Origin: Pseudomonas oryzihabitans
Lineage (GTDB): Bacteria > Pseudomonadota > Gammaproteobacteria > Pseudomonadales > Pseudomonadaceae
Assembly (NCBI RefSeq): GCF_007665395.1
Contig: NZ_VDND01000007.1
Span: 186,001-250,000, forward strand
Direction: 5' to 3'
Length of the DNA: 64,000 bases
Shown: positions 28,050-36,340 of the stretch, piece by piece
Layout of the letters: the number at the start of each line of letters is the position of its first letter
Numbering within the stretch: the first letter of the stretch is position 1
The notes under the pieces: model-generated
Database searches by the model: none
What the model was told of the DNA's origin: nothing
What the model saw: the letters and a program-made list of their open reading frames with translations, nothing else
Made by a program: the position numbers and the translations under genes

Positions 28050-29236
28050 ACGTCGTTGACGTAGCGGGTGCGGCCCGCACCCAGGCCGAACAGGGTGGCC
28101 AGCACCGCGATCAGGCAGAACAACACTCCCATGGGCGCCCAGCTGTGGGTGGCGTCGTGCAGCACGCCGACCAGCAGCGGGCCGAGGGAGGCCAGGCTGT
28201 AGCCCGCCCCCTGGGCCATGCCGGATAGCCGCCCGGCGGTTTCCGCATCCCGCGAGCGCAGCACCAGCAGCGCCAGCGCCAGGCTGAAGGTGCCGCCCTG
28301 GCCCAGCCCCAGCACCACCGCCCACAGCCAGAGGCTGCCCACCGGGGCATAGAGACAGCCGAGCAGGCCGGCGAGGGTGAGGGCCATCACCACCACGATG
28401 GCCAGCCGCTGGTCGCGCCCGCGGGTCGCCAGCCAGGGGGCGGTCAGGGCACTGAGCAACTGGGTCAGTACCGAGCCGGACAGCATCAGGCCGGCCTGCA
28501 CGGTGCCCAGGCCGCGATCCATCAACAGGGTGGGCAGCCAGCCGAACACGATGTAGGCCAGCGAGGATTGCAGGCCCATGTAGAGGGTGATCTGCCAGGC
28601 CAGGCGATTGCGCCAGAGGGAACCGCCCGCGCCCCGCGGCGGCGTCCTGCTCGGCGGCTGGCGCAGTTGCGGCAGCCAGACCAGCAGGGCCACCAGGGCC
28701 ACCAGCGCCCAGGCGGCGAGGGCCGGCTGCCAGTGGCCGCCGAAGGCCTCGGCGAGCGGTGCGGTGGCGCCGGCGGCCAGGGCGGCGCCGATGCACAGCA
28801 TCATGGTGTAGAGCCCCATCAGTTGCCCCGCCTGGGCGGGGAAATCGCGCTTGACCAGGGCCGGCAGCAGCACTCCGAGGATACCGATGCAGGCCCCGGC
28901 CACCAGGCTGCCGAGAAACAGCCCGGCGGGTGGCAGCAGGCTGCGCAGGACGATACCCGCCGCCAGCAGCGCCAGGATGGCGCCCAGGGCGCGTTCGCTG
29001 CCCCAACGGCGCGCCAGGCGCGGTGCCAGGGGGGCGAACAGGCCGAGGCAGAGTACCGGCAGGGTGGTGAGCAGGCCGACGGCGCTGCTGGAAAGACCGG
29101 TGCTGCCCTCGATCTGGCGCAGCAGGGGCGCCAGGCTGGAGAGCGCCGGACGCAGGTTGAGGGCGATGAGCATGAGGCTGGCGAGCAACAGGCCGCGTTG
29201 CCAGGGGGTGGGGCGGGAGGTGGCGAGAGAGGACAT
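28046..29236 (-). CDS. CynX/NimT-type MFS transporter
   Basis: 396 aa, 12 predicted helices. N-terminal LIALNLRPALSSLAPLLRQI is the hallmark of the CynX/NimT (cyanate/nitroimidazole) branch. I prefer ATG at 29236; a start at 29293 would add 19 residues with no ribosome site at either place to decide. Substrate unknown. It is transcribed away from selD. Confidence 0.85.
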   Translation of the reverse strand: MSSLATSRPTPWQRGLLLASLMLIALNLRPALSSLAPLLRQIEGSTGLSSSAVGLLTTLPVLCLGLFAPLAPRLARRWGSERALGAILALLAAGIVLRSLLPPAGLFLGSLVAGACIGILGVLLPALVKRDFPAQAGQLMGLYTMMLCIGAALAAGATAPLAEAFGGHWQPALAAWALVALVALLVWLPQLRQPPSRTPPRGAGGSLWRNRLAWQITLYMGLQSSLAYIVFGWLPTLLMDRGLGTVQAGLMLSGSVLTQLLSALTAPWLATRGRDQRLAIVVVMALTLAGLLGCLYAPVGSLWLWAVVLGLGQGGTFSLALALLVLRSRDAETAGRLSGMAQGAGYSLASLGPLLVGVLHDATHSWAPMGVLFCLIAVLATLFGLGAGRTRYVNDV

Positions 29237-29293
29237 GGGCACCGCGCTGACCGGAGAAACCGCCAATGCTAGCGCACCCTGGCCATAACGCAC

Positions 29294-29580
29294 GGCGCGC
29301 GTCTCCGCTACCCTTCGCGGGGAAAAAATAGTTGGGCGGACCGGCTAAAAAATCGCCAGTTCGTCCATCGCCGCACTGCCGCTCGGTTGTCAGAGGTCCG
29401 TTCGGGGTTTTCCACGAGGTTATCCACAGCAACTGTGGATTACCGCCAAAAAACAGCCCTTTTGCTTTGCCGGGCGATCTGTTAGGGCACTGCCGGCCCC
29501 GCGCCGGGACAGGCTTTTGCTACTATTACCGCCCCCCGCGCAGCTCGTCGAGCGAGCCGCGCCGCTGATCCGGAGTTCCG
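29294..29580. other. Region between MFS transporter and selD with DnaA boxes
   Basis: 287 bp, divergent. It contains the box cluster listed next and an AT-rich -10-like TACTAT (29521-29526) 55 bp before selD, without a good -35. Confidence 0.4.
29408..29442. promoter_or_regulatory. Inverted pair of DnaA boxes
   Basis: TTATCCACA (29420-29428) is a perfect box; TGTGGATTA (29434-29442) is a one-mismatch box in the opposite orientation; TTTTCCACG (29408-29416) is a third, weak match. The core ATCCACAG/CTGTGGAT also forms an 8-bp hairpin. It may be a DnaA regulatory or titration site. Confidence 0.5.
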
Positions 29581-30615
29581 ATGACCAATCCCATTCGCCT
29601 CACCCAATACAGCCACGGCGCCGGTTGTGGTTGCAAGATCGCACCCAAGACCCTGGAGACCATCCTGGCGGGGAGCGGCGCCCAGCATCTGGATCCGCGC
29701 CTGTGGGTAGGCAATGCCTCGCGCGACGATGCGGCGGTCTATGGCCTGGACGACGAGCGCGGGGTGGTGTCCACCACCGATTTCTTCATGCCCATCGTCG
29801 ACGATCCCTTCGACTTCGGGCGGATCGCCGCCACCAATGCCATCAGCGACATCTACGCCATGGGCGGCGATCCGCTGCTGGCCATCGCCATCCTCGGCTG
29901 GCCGGTCAACGTCCTGCCGCCCGAGGTGGCGCGGGAAGTCATCGCCGGCGGGCGGCGGGTCTGCGACGAGGCCGGCATTCCCCTGGCCGGTGGTCATTCC
30001 ATCGATGCCCCGGAGCCGATCTTCGGCCTGGCGGTGACCGGGATCGTCGAGAAGCGCCACCTCAAGCGCAACGACACCGCCACCCTGGGCAGCCGCCTCT
30101 ATCTGACCAAGCCGCTGGGCATCGGCATCCTCACCACCGCCGAGAAACGCGCGCTGCTGCGTCCGCAGGACCAGTACCTGGCGCGGGACACCATGTGCCA
30201 GCTCAATCGTCCCGGCAGCCGCTTCGGCCGCCTGGCGGGGGTCACGGCGATGACCGATGTCACCGGCTTCGGGCTGCTCGGTCACCTGGTCGAGATGGCC
30301 GATGGCAGTGGCCTGACCGCCGAACTCGAGTTCGCCGCCATTCCCACCCTGGAAGGGGTGGACTTCTATCTCGAGCAGGGCTGCGTACCGGGTGGTACGG
30401 AGCGCAACTTCGATAGCTACGGCCACCGCATCGCAGCGCTGGACGAGCTCCGCCGCCAGCTGCTGTGCGATCCCCAGACCAGTGGCGGCCTGCTGGTGGC
30501 CGTGGCGCCGGCGGGCGAGGCGGAGTTCCTCGCCGTGGCCGCGGAGCTAGGCCTGGCCCTGCAACCCATCGGGCAACTGGTGGAACGTCGCACCCATGCG
30601 GTCGAGGTGGCCTGA
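29581..30615 (+). CDS. selD: Selenide, water dikinase
   Basis: 344 aa. Makes selenophosphate from selenide and ATP. The N-terminal active site SHGAGCGCKIAPKTL has Cys in the position that is selenocysteine in some species, and the essential Lys. The ATP-binding Gly-rich loop and DVTGFGLLGHL are present. CGGAG precedes the ATG. The stop overlaps the selU start (TGATG), so the two form an operon for tRNA selenation. Confidence 0.96.
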   Translation: MTNPIRLTQYSHGAGCGCKIAPKTLETILAGSGAQHLDPRLWVGNASRDDAAVYGLDDERGVVSTTDFFMPIVDDPFDFGRIAATNAISDIYAMGGDPLLAIAILGWPVNVLPPEVAREVIAGGRRVCDEAGIPLAGGHSIDAPEPIFGLAVTGIVEKRHLKRNDTATLGSRLYLTKPLGIGILTTAEKRALLRPQDQYLARDTMCQLNRPGSRFGRLAGVTAMTDVTGFGLLGHLVEMADGSGLTAELEFAAIPTLEGVDFYLEQGCVPGGTERNFDSYGHRIAALDELRRQLLCDPQTSGGLLVAVAPAGEAEFLAVAAELGLALQPIGQLVERRTHAVEVA

Positions 30616-31715
30616 TGACCTCGCGTGAGGATGCCCGCGACCTGCGGGCGCTGTTCCTGAGTGACGTGCCCCTGGTCGATGTCCGGGCACCGGTGGAATT
30701 CGCCAAGGGCGCCTTTCCGCTGGCGACCAACCTGCCGTTGATGAATGACCTGGAGCGTCAGCGGGTGGGCACCCGCTACAAGCAGCAGGGCCAGCAGGCG
30801 GCGCTGCAACTCGGCCATCAGCTGGTCTCCGGCCCGGTGAAGGAGGCGCGCGTCCAGGCCTGGGCCAACTTCGCCCAGGCGCATCCGGAGGGCTACCTCT
30901 ATTGCTTCCGCGGCGGGCTGCGCTCCCAGATCAGCCAGGAATGGCTACGCAGCGAAGCCGGCATCGCCTACCCCCGCGTGGTGGGCGGCTACAAGGCCAT
31001 GCGTACCCTGCTCATCGAGACGCTGCAACAGGCGCTGGCGGAGTGTAGTTTCGTGGTGGTGGGCGGCATGACCGGCACTGGCAAGACCGAGGTGGTGACC
31101 CAGCTCGACCAGGCCGTCGATCTCGAAGGCCATGCCAACCACCGTGGCTCCAGCTTCGGCAAGCGCGCCACGCCGCAGCCGGGCCAGATAGACTTCGAGA
31201 ATCGCCTGGCCATCGACCTGCTGCGGCGGCGCCATGCCGGGCAGTCGCAATTCGTGCTGGAAGACGAATCGCGCCTGGTCGGGCGTTGCTCGCTGCCTCT
31301 GGAATTGCACCAGGGCATGCAGCAATTCCCCCTGGTGTGGCTGGAAGACAGTCGGGAGAATCGCATCGAGCGCATCCTGCGTGACTATGTCATCGACCTG
31401 GCGGCGGAATTCGTCGAGCTGCACGGGCCGGAGCAGGGCTTCGCGCTGTTCGCCGAGCAGTTGCGCAAGAGTCTTTCCGGCATCGCCAAGCGCCTCGGTG
31501 GTGAAAGATTCCAGCGGTTGTCGGCCATCCTCGAGGAGGCCCTGGCCGAGCAGCAGCGTTCGGGTGAGGTCGCTGCCCACCGCGGCTGGATCGAAGGCCT
31601 GCTGGCGGAATACTACGACCCCATGTACGCCTACCAGCGCGAAAGCAAGGCCTCCCGGGTGATCTTCAGCGGCGACCAGGCCGCGGTGGTCGAGTTTCTG
31701 CGGCAGCGGCGCTGA
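30615..31715 (+). CDS. selU: tRNA 2-selenouridine synthase
   Basis: 366 aa (also called mnmH or ybbB). Replaces sulfur by selenium in 2-thiouridine at the wobble position, using selenophosphate. The rhodanese domain spans residues 1-130 with catalytic Cys in YCFRGGLRSQ; a P-loop domain follows with GGMTGTGKTEV near residue 150. ATG at 30615 is coupled to selD; the longer frame from 30465 lies within selD. No selA/selB/selC in the window, so protein selenocysteine use cannot be judged. Confidence 0.95.
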   Translation: MTSREDARDLRALFLSDVPLVDVRAPVEFAKGAFPLATNLPLMNDLERQRVGTRYKQQGQQAALQLGHQLVSGPVKEARVQAWANFAQAHPEGYLYCFRGGLRSQISQEWLRSEAGIAYPRVVGGYKAMRTLLIETLQQALAECSFVVVGGMTGTGKTEVVTQLDQAVDLEGHANHRGSSFGKRATPQPGQIDFENRLAIDLLRRRHAGQSQFVLEDESRLVGRCSLPLELHQGMQQFPLVWLEDSRENRIERILRDYVIDLAAEFVELHGPEQGFALFAEQLRKSLSGIAKRLGGERFQRLSAILEEALAEQQRSGEVAAHRGWIEGLLAEYYDPMYAYQRESKASRVIFSGDQAAVVEFLRQRR

Positions 31716-31786
31716 ACGGCGGCGCGGGCTGGCGGTCTACGCTGCGGTTATTCGACCGTTCCGGTCGGTCGCAAGGAGAGAAGAAG

Positions 31787-32077
31787 ATGAATTCGAAACT
31801 GGTTACCGTCGCCTCGGCCACCCTGGCGGCCCTGGTGCTCGCGGGGTGCTCGGGCAAGGTGGTCAATCGCGACAGCTGCGCGGCCCAGACCCGCTCCGCC
31901 TGGCAGGAACTCGACCTGGCCAAGGCCGAGGGCTTTTCCGGTACGGTGAGCTATTCCAAGGCGCTGGCGCTGCTGTCCACCGCCAAGACCCAGCAGCAGG
32001 TCGAGGCCTATGATGGCTGTGTGAAGAACGCTGACAAGGCGCGCTTCTACATTCGCGAGTCCCGCGCCGGCCGCTGA
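31787..32077 (+). CDS. Small lipoprotein, unknown function
   Basis: 96 aa. Lipobox LVLAGC gives a lipidated Cys at about residue 21. The mature part is a short, probably helical domain with two further cysteines (RDSCAAQ, YDGCVKN). GGAGAGAAGAAG precedes ATG. Small conserved lipoproteins of this form are common in pseudomonads; role unknown. Confidence 0.8.
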   Translation: MNSKLVTVASATLAALVLAGCSGKVVNRDSCAAQTRSAWQELDLAKAEGFSGTVSYSKALALLSTAKTQQQVEAYDGCVKNADKARFYIRESRAGR

Positions 32078-32166
32078 TTCGCGGCGCTACTGGCCGGTTG
32101 CCGCCATTCAAAACGACGTGCACGTAGCCGCGCACGACGGATAGTGGCTTTCCGGCCCGCCCCCCT

Positions 32167-32193
32167 TCAAGAATGGATTTCTGCGGACGACAG
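32167..32193 (+). promoter_or_regulatory. Possible FliA (sigma-28) promoter of chemoreceptor
   Basis: TCAA (32167-32170), exactly 15 nt, then GACGACAG (32186-32193), which matches GCCGATAA at 5 of 8 positions. It lies about 30 bp before the receptor start, where such a promoter is expected. Confidence 0.4.
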
Positions 32194-32225
32194 CGTCGGT
32201 AGAACTCATTCCGTTGGGGTGCCGT

Positions 32226-34178
32226 ATGAAAGGGATTGCAAGGTATCGCCTGGCCAACTGGCGGACCGCGACCAAACTAGCCGTCGGCTTCGGCCTGGTG
32301 TTGCTGCTCACGCTGGTGGTGGCGCTCCAGGGCGGGCTGGCGCTCAAGGATGTGGAGCACCGCTTCGATTCGCTGCGCGACATGGCGGCGGTCAATCGGC
32401 AGGTGATGCAGGTCCGCGCCCTCGAACAGGGCTTTCGCCTGAGCGGGGACAGCGTCCAGGCCGACCAGTTGCGCAAGGCTCTGCCGGCCGTGCTCGACGG
32501 GCTGGGCCAACTGGCGGCCGAGGTCCAGGGCGCCAACGGCGCGGACATCGATGCCGCGCTGCAGGCGGCCAAGGCCTATGGCGCCGCCTTCACCGACTTC
32601 CAACGCCTGCACACCTCGCGCCGCCTGGCCATGGATGCGGCGACCTTCCTGGTCGAGGGCGCCGCCAACAGCCTGGACATCCTCCAGTCCGGACTGCTGG
32701 ACGACGGTGCCTATGCGCTGAAGGATTCCGGCGGCCAGCAGGGCGCCGACCTGCTGACCCTGTCGCAGCAAGTCGGCGAACTCTATCGGCTGATGCTCAA
32801 GAGCCTCGACGAAGCCCAGGCGCGGGCCAGCAAGGCCACCGTGGATGACCAGCCGCTGCCCTCGGCCAGCGCGGCACTGGCCATGCTGGCCAAGGTGGAG
32901 CCTCAGCTGAGCGATCCCGCCTATTCCTCGGTGATCCAGGATGTCTCCACCAACATCAAGGAATTCATCCGCCGCCTGGGCGACTACTCCGCGGCCCTGG
33001 CCCAGGAGCAGGCCGCTGGCGCGCGCATGACCAGCCTCGCCGAAACCGCCGTGCAGCGGGTCGACGCCCTCTACGCCCAGCAGGAGATCGAGTTGCAGGC
33101 GATGATGACCAAGCGCCTGCTGACCATCGGCGCCGTCGCGCTGCTGGCCCTGGTGGTCGGTGCCCTGGCGGCGCTGGTCATAACCCTGGCCATCGTGCGG
33201 CCCCTGCGCAAGGTGATCGCGGCGGCCGAACGCATCGCCCAGGGCCAGCTGGACGTCGAGGTGACGGTGGATCGCGGCGACGAGATCGGCCAGCTGCAGC
33301 GTTCCAGCGCCAGCATGGTGGCGGCCTTGCGCGGCATGGTCCTGCAACTGCAGAGCGGCATCGGGCGGCTCGGCCAGGCGGCCGCGGCGCTCGCCGAGCA
33401 GGCCCGTGACGCCCAGTCGGGCGTCGCGCGGCAGCGCGAGGAAACCGACCAGGTCGCCGCGGCCATGGCCGAGCTGGCCGCCACCGCCCAGGGCGTCGCC
33501 GTGGATGCCGAAGCCGCCGCAGGCGCCGGCGACCAGGCCGATCGCCAGGTCGACGATGGCCAAGCGGTGATCGGCCGGAGCCTGGCCGGCATCGAGACCC
33601 TCGGCGTGGAGGTGCGCGCCGCGGCGGAGCGCCTGCAGGGCGTCTCGCGGGACAGCCAGGCGATCAGCGGCGTGCTCGACGTGATCAAGGCGGTGGCCGA
33701 GCAGACCAACCTGCTGGCGTTGAACGCCGCCATCGAGGCGGCGCGCGCCGGCGATCAGGGGCGCGGCTTCGCGGTGGTCGCCGACGAGGTGCGCGCCCTG
33801 GCGCGCCGTACCCAGCAGTCGAGCGTGGAGATCGAACAGCTCATCGCCGTATTGCAGAAGGGCAGCGGCGAGGCGGTGGGGCGGATGCAGCAGGGCGAAG
33901 CCCTGCTGGCGACTACCATGGCCAGCGCCGGCGATACCCGCCAGGCCTTCGCCGGCATCGCCACGGCGGTCGCCAGCATCCAGCAGAAGAACCAGCAGAT
34001 CGCCGCGGCAGCGGTGCAACAGAGCGCGGTGGCGGAAGAGGTGGCGGTCAACGTGACGCGCATCCGCGACGGCGCCGATCAGTCCAGCCAGGCCATGGCG
34101 GCGACGGCCTCGGCCAGCCGGGAGCTGGCCGGGCTGGGCGACGAACTGGCGCGCCTGGTCCAGCGCTTCCACGTCTGA
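32226..34178 (+). CDS. Methyl-accepting chemotaxis protein
   Basis: 650 aa. First membrane helix at residues about 17-40; a periplasmic, all-helical sensor of about 265 residues, whose length fits the helical bimodular (HBM) type; second helix near 305-325; HAMP domain (IVRPLRKVIAAAERIAQGQLDVEV); then the cytoplasmic coiled coil with the conserved tip EQTNLLALNAAIEAARAGDQGRGFAVVADEVR (shown in part). No C-terminal CheR-tethering pentapeptide. ATG at 32226 is chosen over TTG at 32214. HBM receptors often sense organic acids, but the ligand here is unknown. Confidence 0.92.
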   Translation: MKGIARYRLANWRTATKLAVGFGLVLLLTLVVALQGGLALKDVEHRFDSLRDMAAVNRQVMQVRALEQGFRLSGDSVQADQLRKALPAVLDGLGQLAAEVQGANGADIDAALQAAKAYGAAFTDFQRLHTSRRLAMDAATFLVEGAANSLDILQSGLLDDGAYALKDSGGQQGADLLTLSQQVGELYRLMLKSLDEAQARASKATVDDQPLPSASAALAMLAKVEPQLSDPAYSSVIQDVSTNIKEFIRRLGDYSAALAQEQAAGARMTSLAETAVQRVDALYAQQEIELQAMMTKRLLTIGAVALLALVVGALAALVITLAIVRPLRKVIAAAERIAQGQLDVEVTVDRGDEIGQLQRSSASMVAALRGMVLQLQSGIGRLGQAAAALAEQARDAQSGVARQREETDQVAAAMAELAATAQGVAVDAEAAAGAGDQADRQVDDGQAVIGRSLAGIETLGVEVRAAAERLQGVSRDSQAISGVLDVIKAVAEQTNLLALNAAIEAARAGDQGRGFAVVADEVRALARRTQQSSVEIEQLIAVLQKGSGEAVGRMQQGEALLATTMASAGDTRQAFAGIATAVASIQQKNQQIAAAAVQQSAVAEEVAVNVTRIRDGADQSSQAMAATASASRELAGLGDELARLVQRFHV

Positions 34179-34187
34179 CCGGGCGGG

Positions 34188-34925
34188 CTACTGGGCGTTG
34201 AGTGCCTGGCCGGTGGTGCCCCGGCTGGCGGGGCCGAGCAGATAGAGATAGACCGGCAGGATGGCGTCCGCCGCCGGCACGCACGCCGGATCTTCCGCCG
34301 GATAGGCGGCCGCGCGCATGGCGGTACGGGTACCGCCGGGGTTGACGCTGTTGACCCGGATGCCGGCCTCCGCCAGCTCCTCGGCCCAGACCTGCATCAG
34401 GCCTTCGGTGGCGAACTTGGACACCGAGTAGGCGCCCCAGCCGGCCCGGCCCTTGCGCCCGACACTGCTGGAGGTGAAGACCACCGAGGCATCGGCCGCG
34501 GCCTTCAGCAGCGGCAGCAGCGCCTGGGTCAGGGCGAAGCCGGCGTGCACATTGACTTGCATGACCTGAGCCAGCGCCCCGGCCGGGGTCTGTTCCAGGG
34601 GGACCCGTGGTCCGAGCAGCCCGGCGTTGTGCACCAGGCCGTCGAGACGCCCGAATTCCCGCTGCAGGCGCGCGGCGGCGGCCGCATAGGCCGCGGCGTC
34701 CGCCTGTTCCAGATCCAGCACCAGGGGCTCGGCCGCCTGGCCGCCAGCGGCCAGGATCTCGCCGCGCACCTGCGCCAGCGCCGCGGCGTCGCGACCCTGG
34801 AGGATCACCCGGGCGCCCAGGGCCGCGCAGCCCTTGGCCAGGGCGGCGCCGATGCCGCGGTTGGCACCGGTGACGAGGATGACGCGGTCCTGCAGCAGGC
34901 CGGCAGGGGCTTGGTAGTCGAACAT
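34188..34925 (-). CDS. yciK: YciK-family short-chain dehydrogenase
   Basis: 245 aa. Classical SDR: cofactor motif VTGANRGIGAALAKG near residue 18, catalytic Ser in VVFTSSSVG, and Y-x-x-x-K as YSVSK. ATG at 34925 has AGGAG 6 nt upstream. It follows mupP by 8 bp in the order ubiG-mupP-yciK conserved in Pseudomonas. Substrate unknown. Confidence 0.88.
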   Translation of the reverse strand: MFDYQAPAGLLQDRVILVTGANRGIGAALAKGCAALGARVILQGRDAAALAQVRGEILAAGGQAAEPLVLDLEQADAAAYAAAAARLQREFGRLDGLVHNAGLLGPRVPLEQTPAGALAQVMQVNVHAGFALTQALLPLLKAAADASVVFTSSSVGRKGRAGWGAYSVSKFATEGLMQVWAEELAEAGIRVNSVNPGGTRTAMRAAAYPAEDPACVPAADAILPVYLYLLGPASRGTTGQALNAQ

Positions 34926-34933
34926 CGGGTCTC

Positions 34934-35605
34934 CTAGCATCCGCACAGCGCGCGGTCGAGCAGGGCGCGCAATTCCAGCGGGTGGTCGATGATGGCGTCG
35001 GCGCCCCAGTGCTCCGGGCGATCGTCCGGATGGATGTAGCCGTAGCGCGCCGCCACCGTCTTGCTGCCGGCGGCGCGGCCGGATTCGATGTCGCGCAGGT
35101 CGTCACCGATGAACAGGGCGACCTGGGGATCGACGGCCAGTTGCTGGCAGGCCAGCAGCACCATCTCCGGATCGGGCTTGCTGCGGGCGACGTGGTCCGG
35201 GCAGACCAGGCAGGCCGAGCGTTCGGCCAGGCCCAGGCGCTGCATGATCGGCTCGGCGAAGCGCACCGGCTTGTTGGTCACCACGCCCCAGCGCAGCCGG
35301 GCGGCGTCGAGGTCGCGCAGGATCTCGTCCATGCCATCGAACAGCCGGGTATGGACCGCGCAGTGGTCCTGGTAGCGCTCGAGGAATTCCAGGCGCAGCG
35401 GCTCCAGCTCGGTGCCGAGCGGGTCGACGTCGAAGCCGGCGAGGATCATGGCCTTGGCGCCGCCGGAGATGACCCCGCGCAGGCGGGCTTCATCGGCAGG
35501 TGGGAGACCCTGGTCCTGGCGCATGGCCTGGACGATGGCGATGAAGTCCGGCGCCGTGTCCAGCAGGGTGCCATCCATGTCGAATAGGACCGCTTGCAGA
35601 CGCAT
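34934..35605 (-). CDS. mupP: N-acetylmuramic acid 6-phosphate phosphatase (HAD family)
   Basis: 223 aa. HAD phosphatase with nucleophile motif VLFDMDGTLLDT at the N-terminus, GVVTNKP in the middle and FIGDDLRDIESGRAAG as the acidic motif IV. Often labelled phosphoglycolate phosphatase, but in Pseudomonas the gene between ubiG and yciK is MupP of the anabolic peptidoglycan-recycling route that bypasses fosfomycin-sensitive synthesis. The assignment rests mainly on this position. Confidence 0.88.
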   Translation of the reverse strand: MRLQAVLFDMDGTLLDTAPDFIAIVQAMRQDQGLPPADEARLRGVISGGAKAMILAGFDVDPLGTELEPLRLEFLERYQDHCAVHTRLFDGMDEILRDLDAARLRWGVVTNKPVRFAEPIMQRLGLAERSACLVCPDHVARSKPDPEMVLLACQQLAVDPQVALFIGDDLRDIESGRAAGSKTVAARYGYIHPDDRPEHWGADAIIDHPLELRALLDRALCGC

Positions 35606-35608
35606 GGC

Positions 35609-36307
35609 TCAGTCCTCGCGCTGGGTGCGCACCATGTAGTTCACCGTCACGTCGCCTTCCAGCTTGTATCTCTTGGTCAGCGGGTTGTAGGTGAGGCCGA
35701 TGACGTCGCGCAGGTTCAGGCCAGCGGCGCGGGCCCAGGCCCCCAGTTCCGAGGGGCGGATGAACTTGCGGAAATCGTGGGTGCCACGCGGTAGGAGGCG
35801 CAGCACGTACTCGGCGCCGACGATGGCGAACAGGTAGGCCTTGGGATTGCGGTTGATGGTGGAGAAGAACACCTGGCCGCCCGGCTTGACCAGGTCGTGG
35901 CAGGCCTTGATCACCGAGGAGGGATCCGGCACGTGTTCGAGCATCTCCAGGCAGGTCACCACGTCGTAGGTGCCGGCGTGCTTGCGCGCATGGTCCTCGG
36001 TGGTCTCCTGGATGTATTCCACCGGCACGCCGGACTCCAGCTGGTGCAGGCGGGCCACCGCCAGCGGGGCCTCGGCCATGTCGATGCCGGTCACCTGGGC
36101 ACCCCGTTGGGCCATGGCTTCGCTGAGGATGCCGCCGCCGCAGCCGACGTCCAGCACCTTCTTGCCGGCGAGTCCGGCGTGCTGGTCGATCCAGTTGACG
36201 CGCAGCGGGTTGATGTCGTGCAGCGGCTTGAATTCGCTCTCGCGGTCCCACCAGCGGTAGGCGAGGGCCTCGAACTTGGCGATCTCGGCGTTATCGACGT
36301 TGGACAT
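35609..36307 (-). CDS. ubiG: Ubiquinone biosynthesis O-methyltransferase
   Basis: 232 aa. Performs both O-methylations in ubiquinone synthesis using SAM. SAM-binding motif VLDVGCGGGILSEAMA near residue 50; EMLEHVPDP and VFFSTINRNPKAYL are conserved in UbiG. ATG at 36307 has GGAGA 7 nt upstream. It overlaps nothing and is followed by mupP after 3 bp. Confidence 0.95.
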   Translation of the reverse strand: MSNVDNAEIAKFEALAYRWWDRESEFKPLHDINPLRVNWIDQHAGLAGKKVLDVGCGGGILSEAMAQRGAQVTGIDMAEAPLAVARLHQLESGVPVEYIQETTEDHARKHAGTYDVVTCLEMLEHVPDPSSVIKACHDLVKPGGQVFFSTINRNPKAYLFAIVGAEYVLRLLPRGTHDFRKFIRPSELGAWARAAGLNLRDVIGLTYNPLTKRYKLEGDVTVNYMVRTQRED

Positions 36308-36340
36308 GGGATTCTCCAGAGGCAAGGGGAGCGGGGCGCG

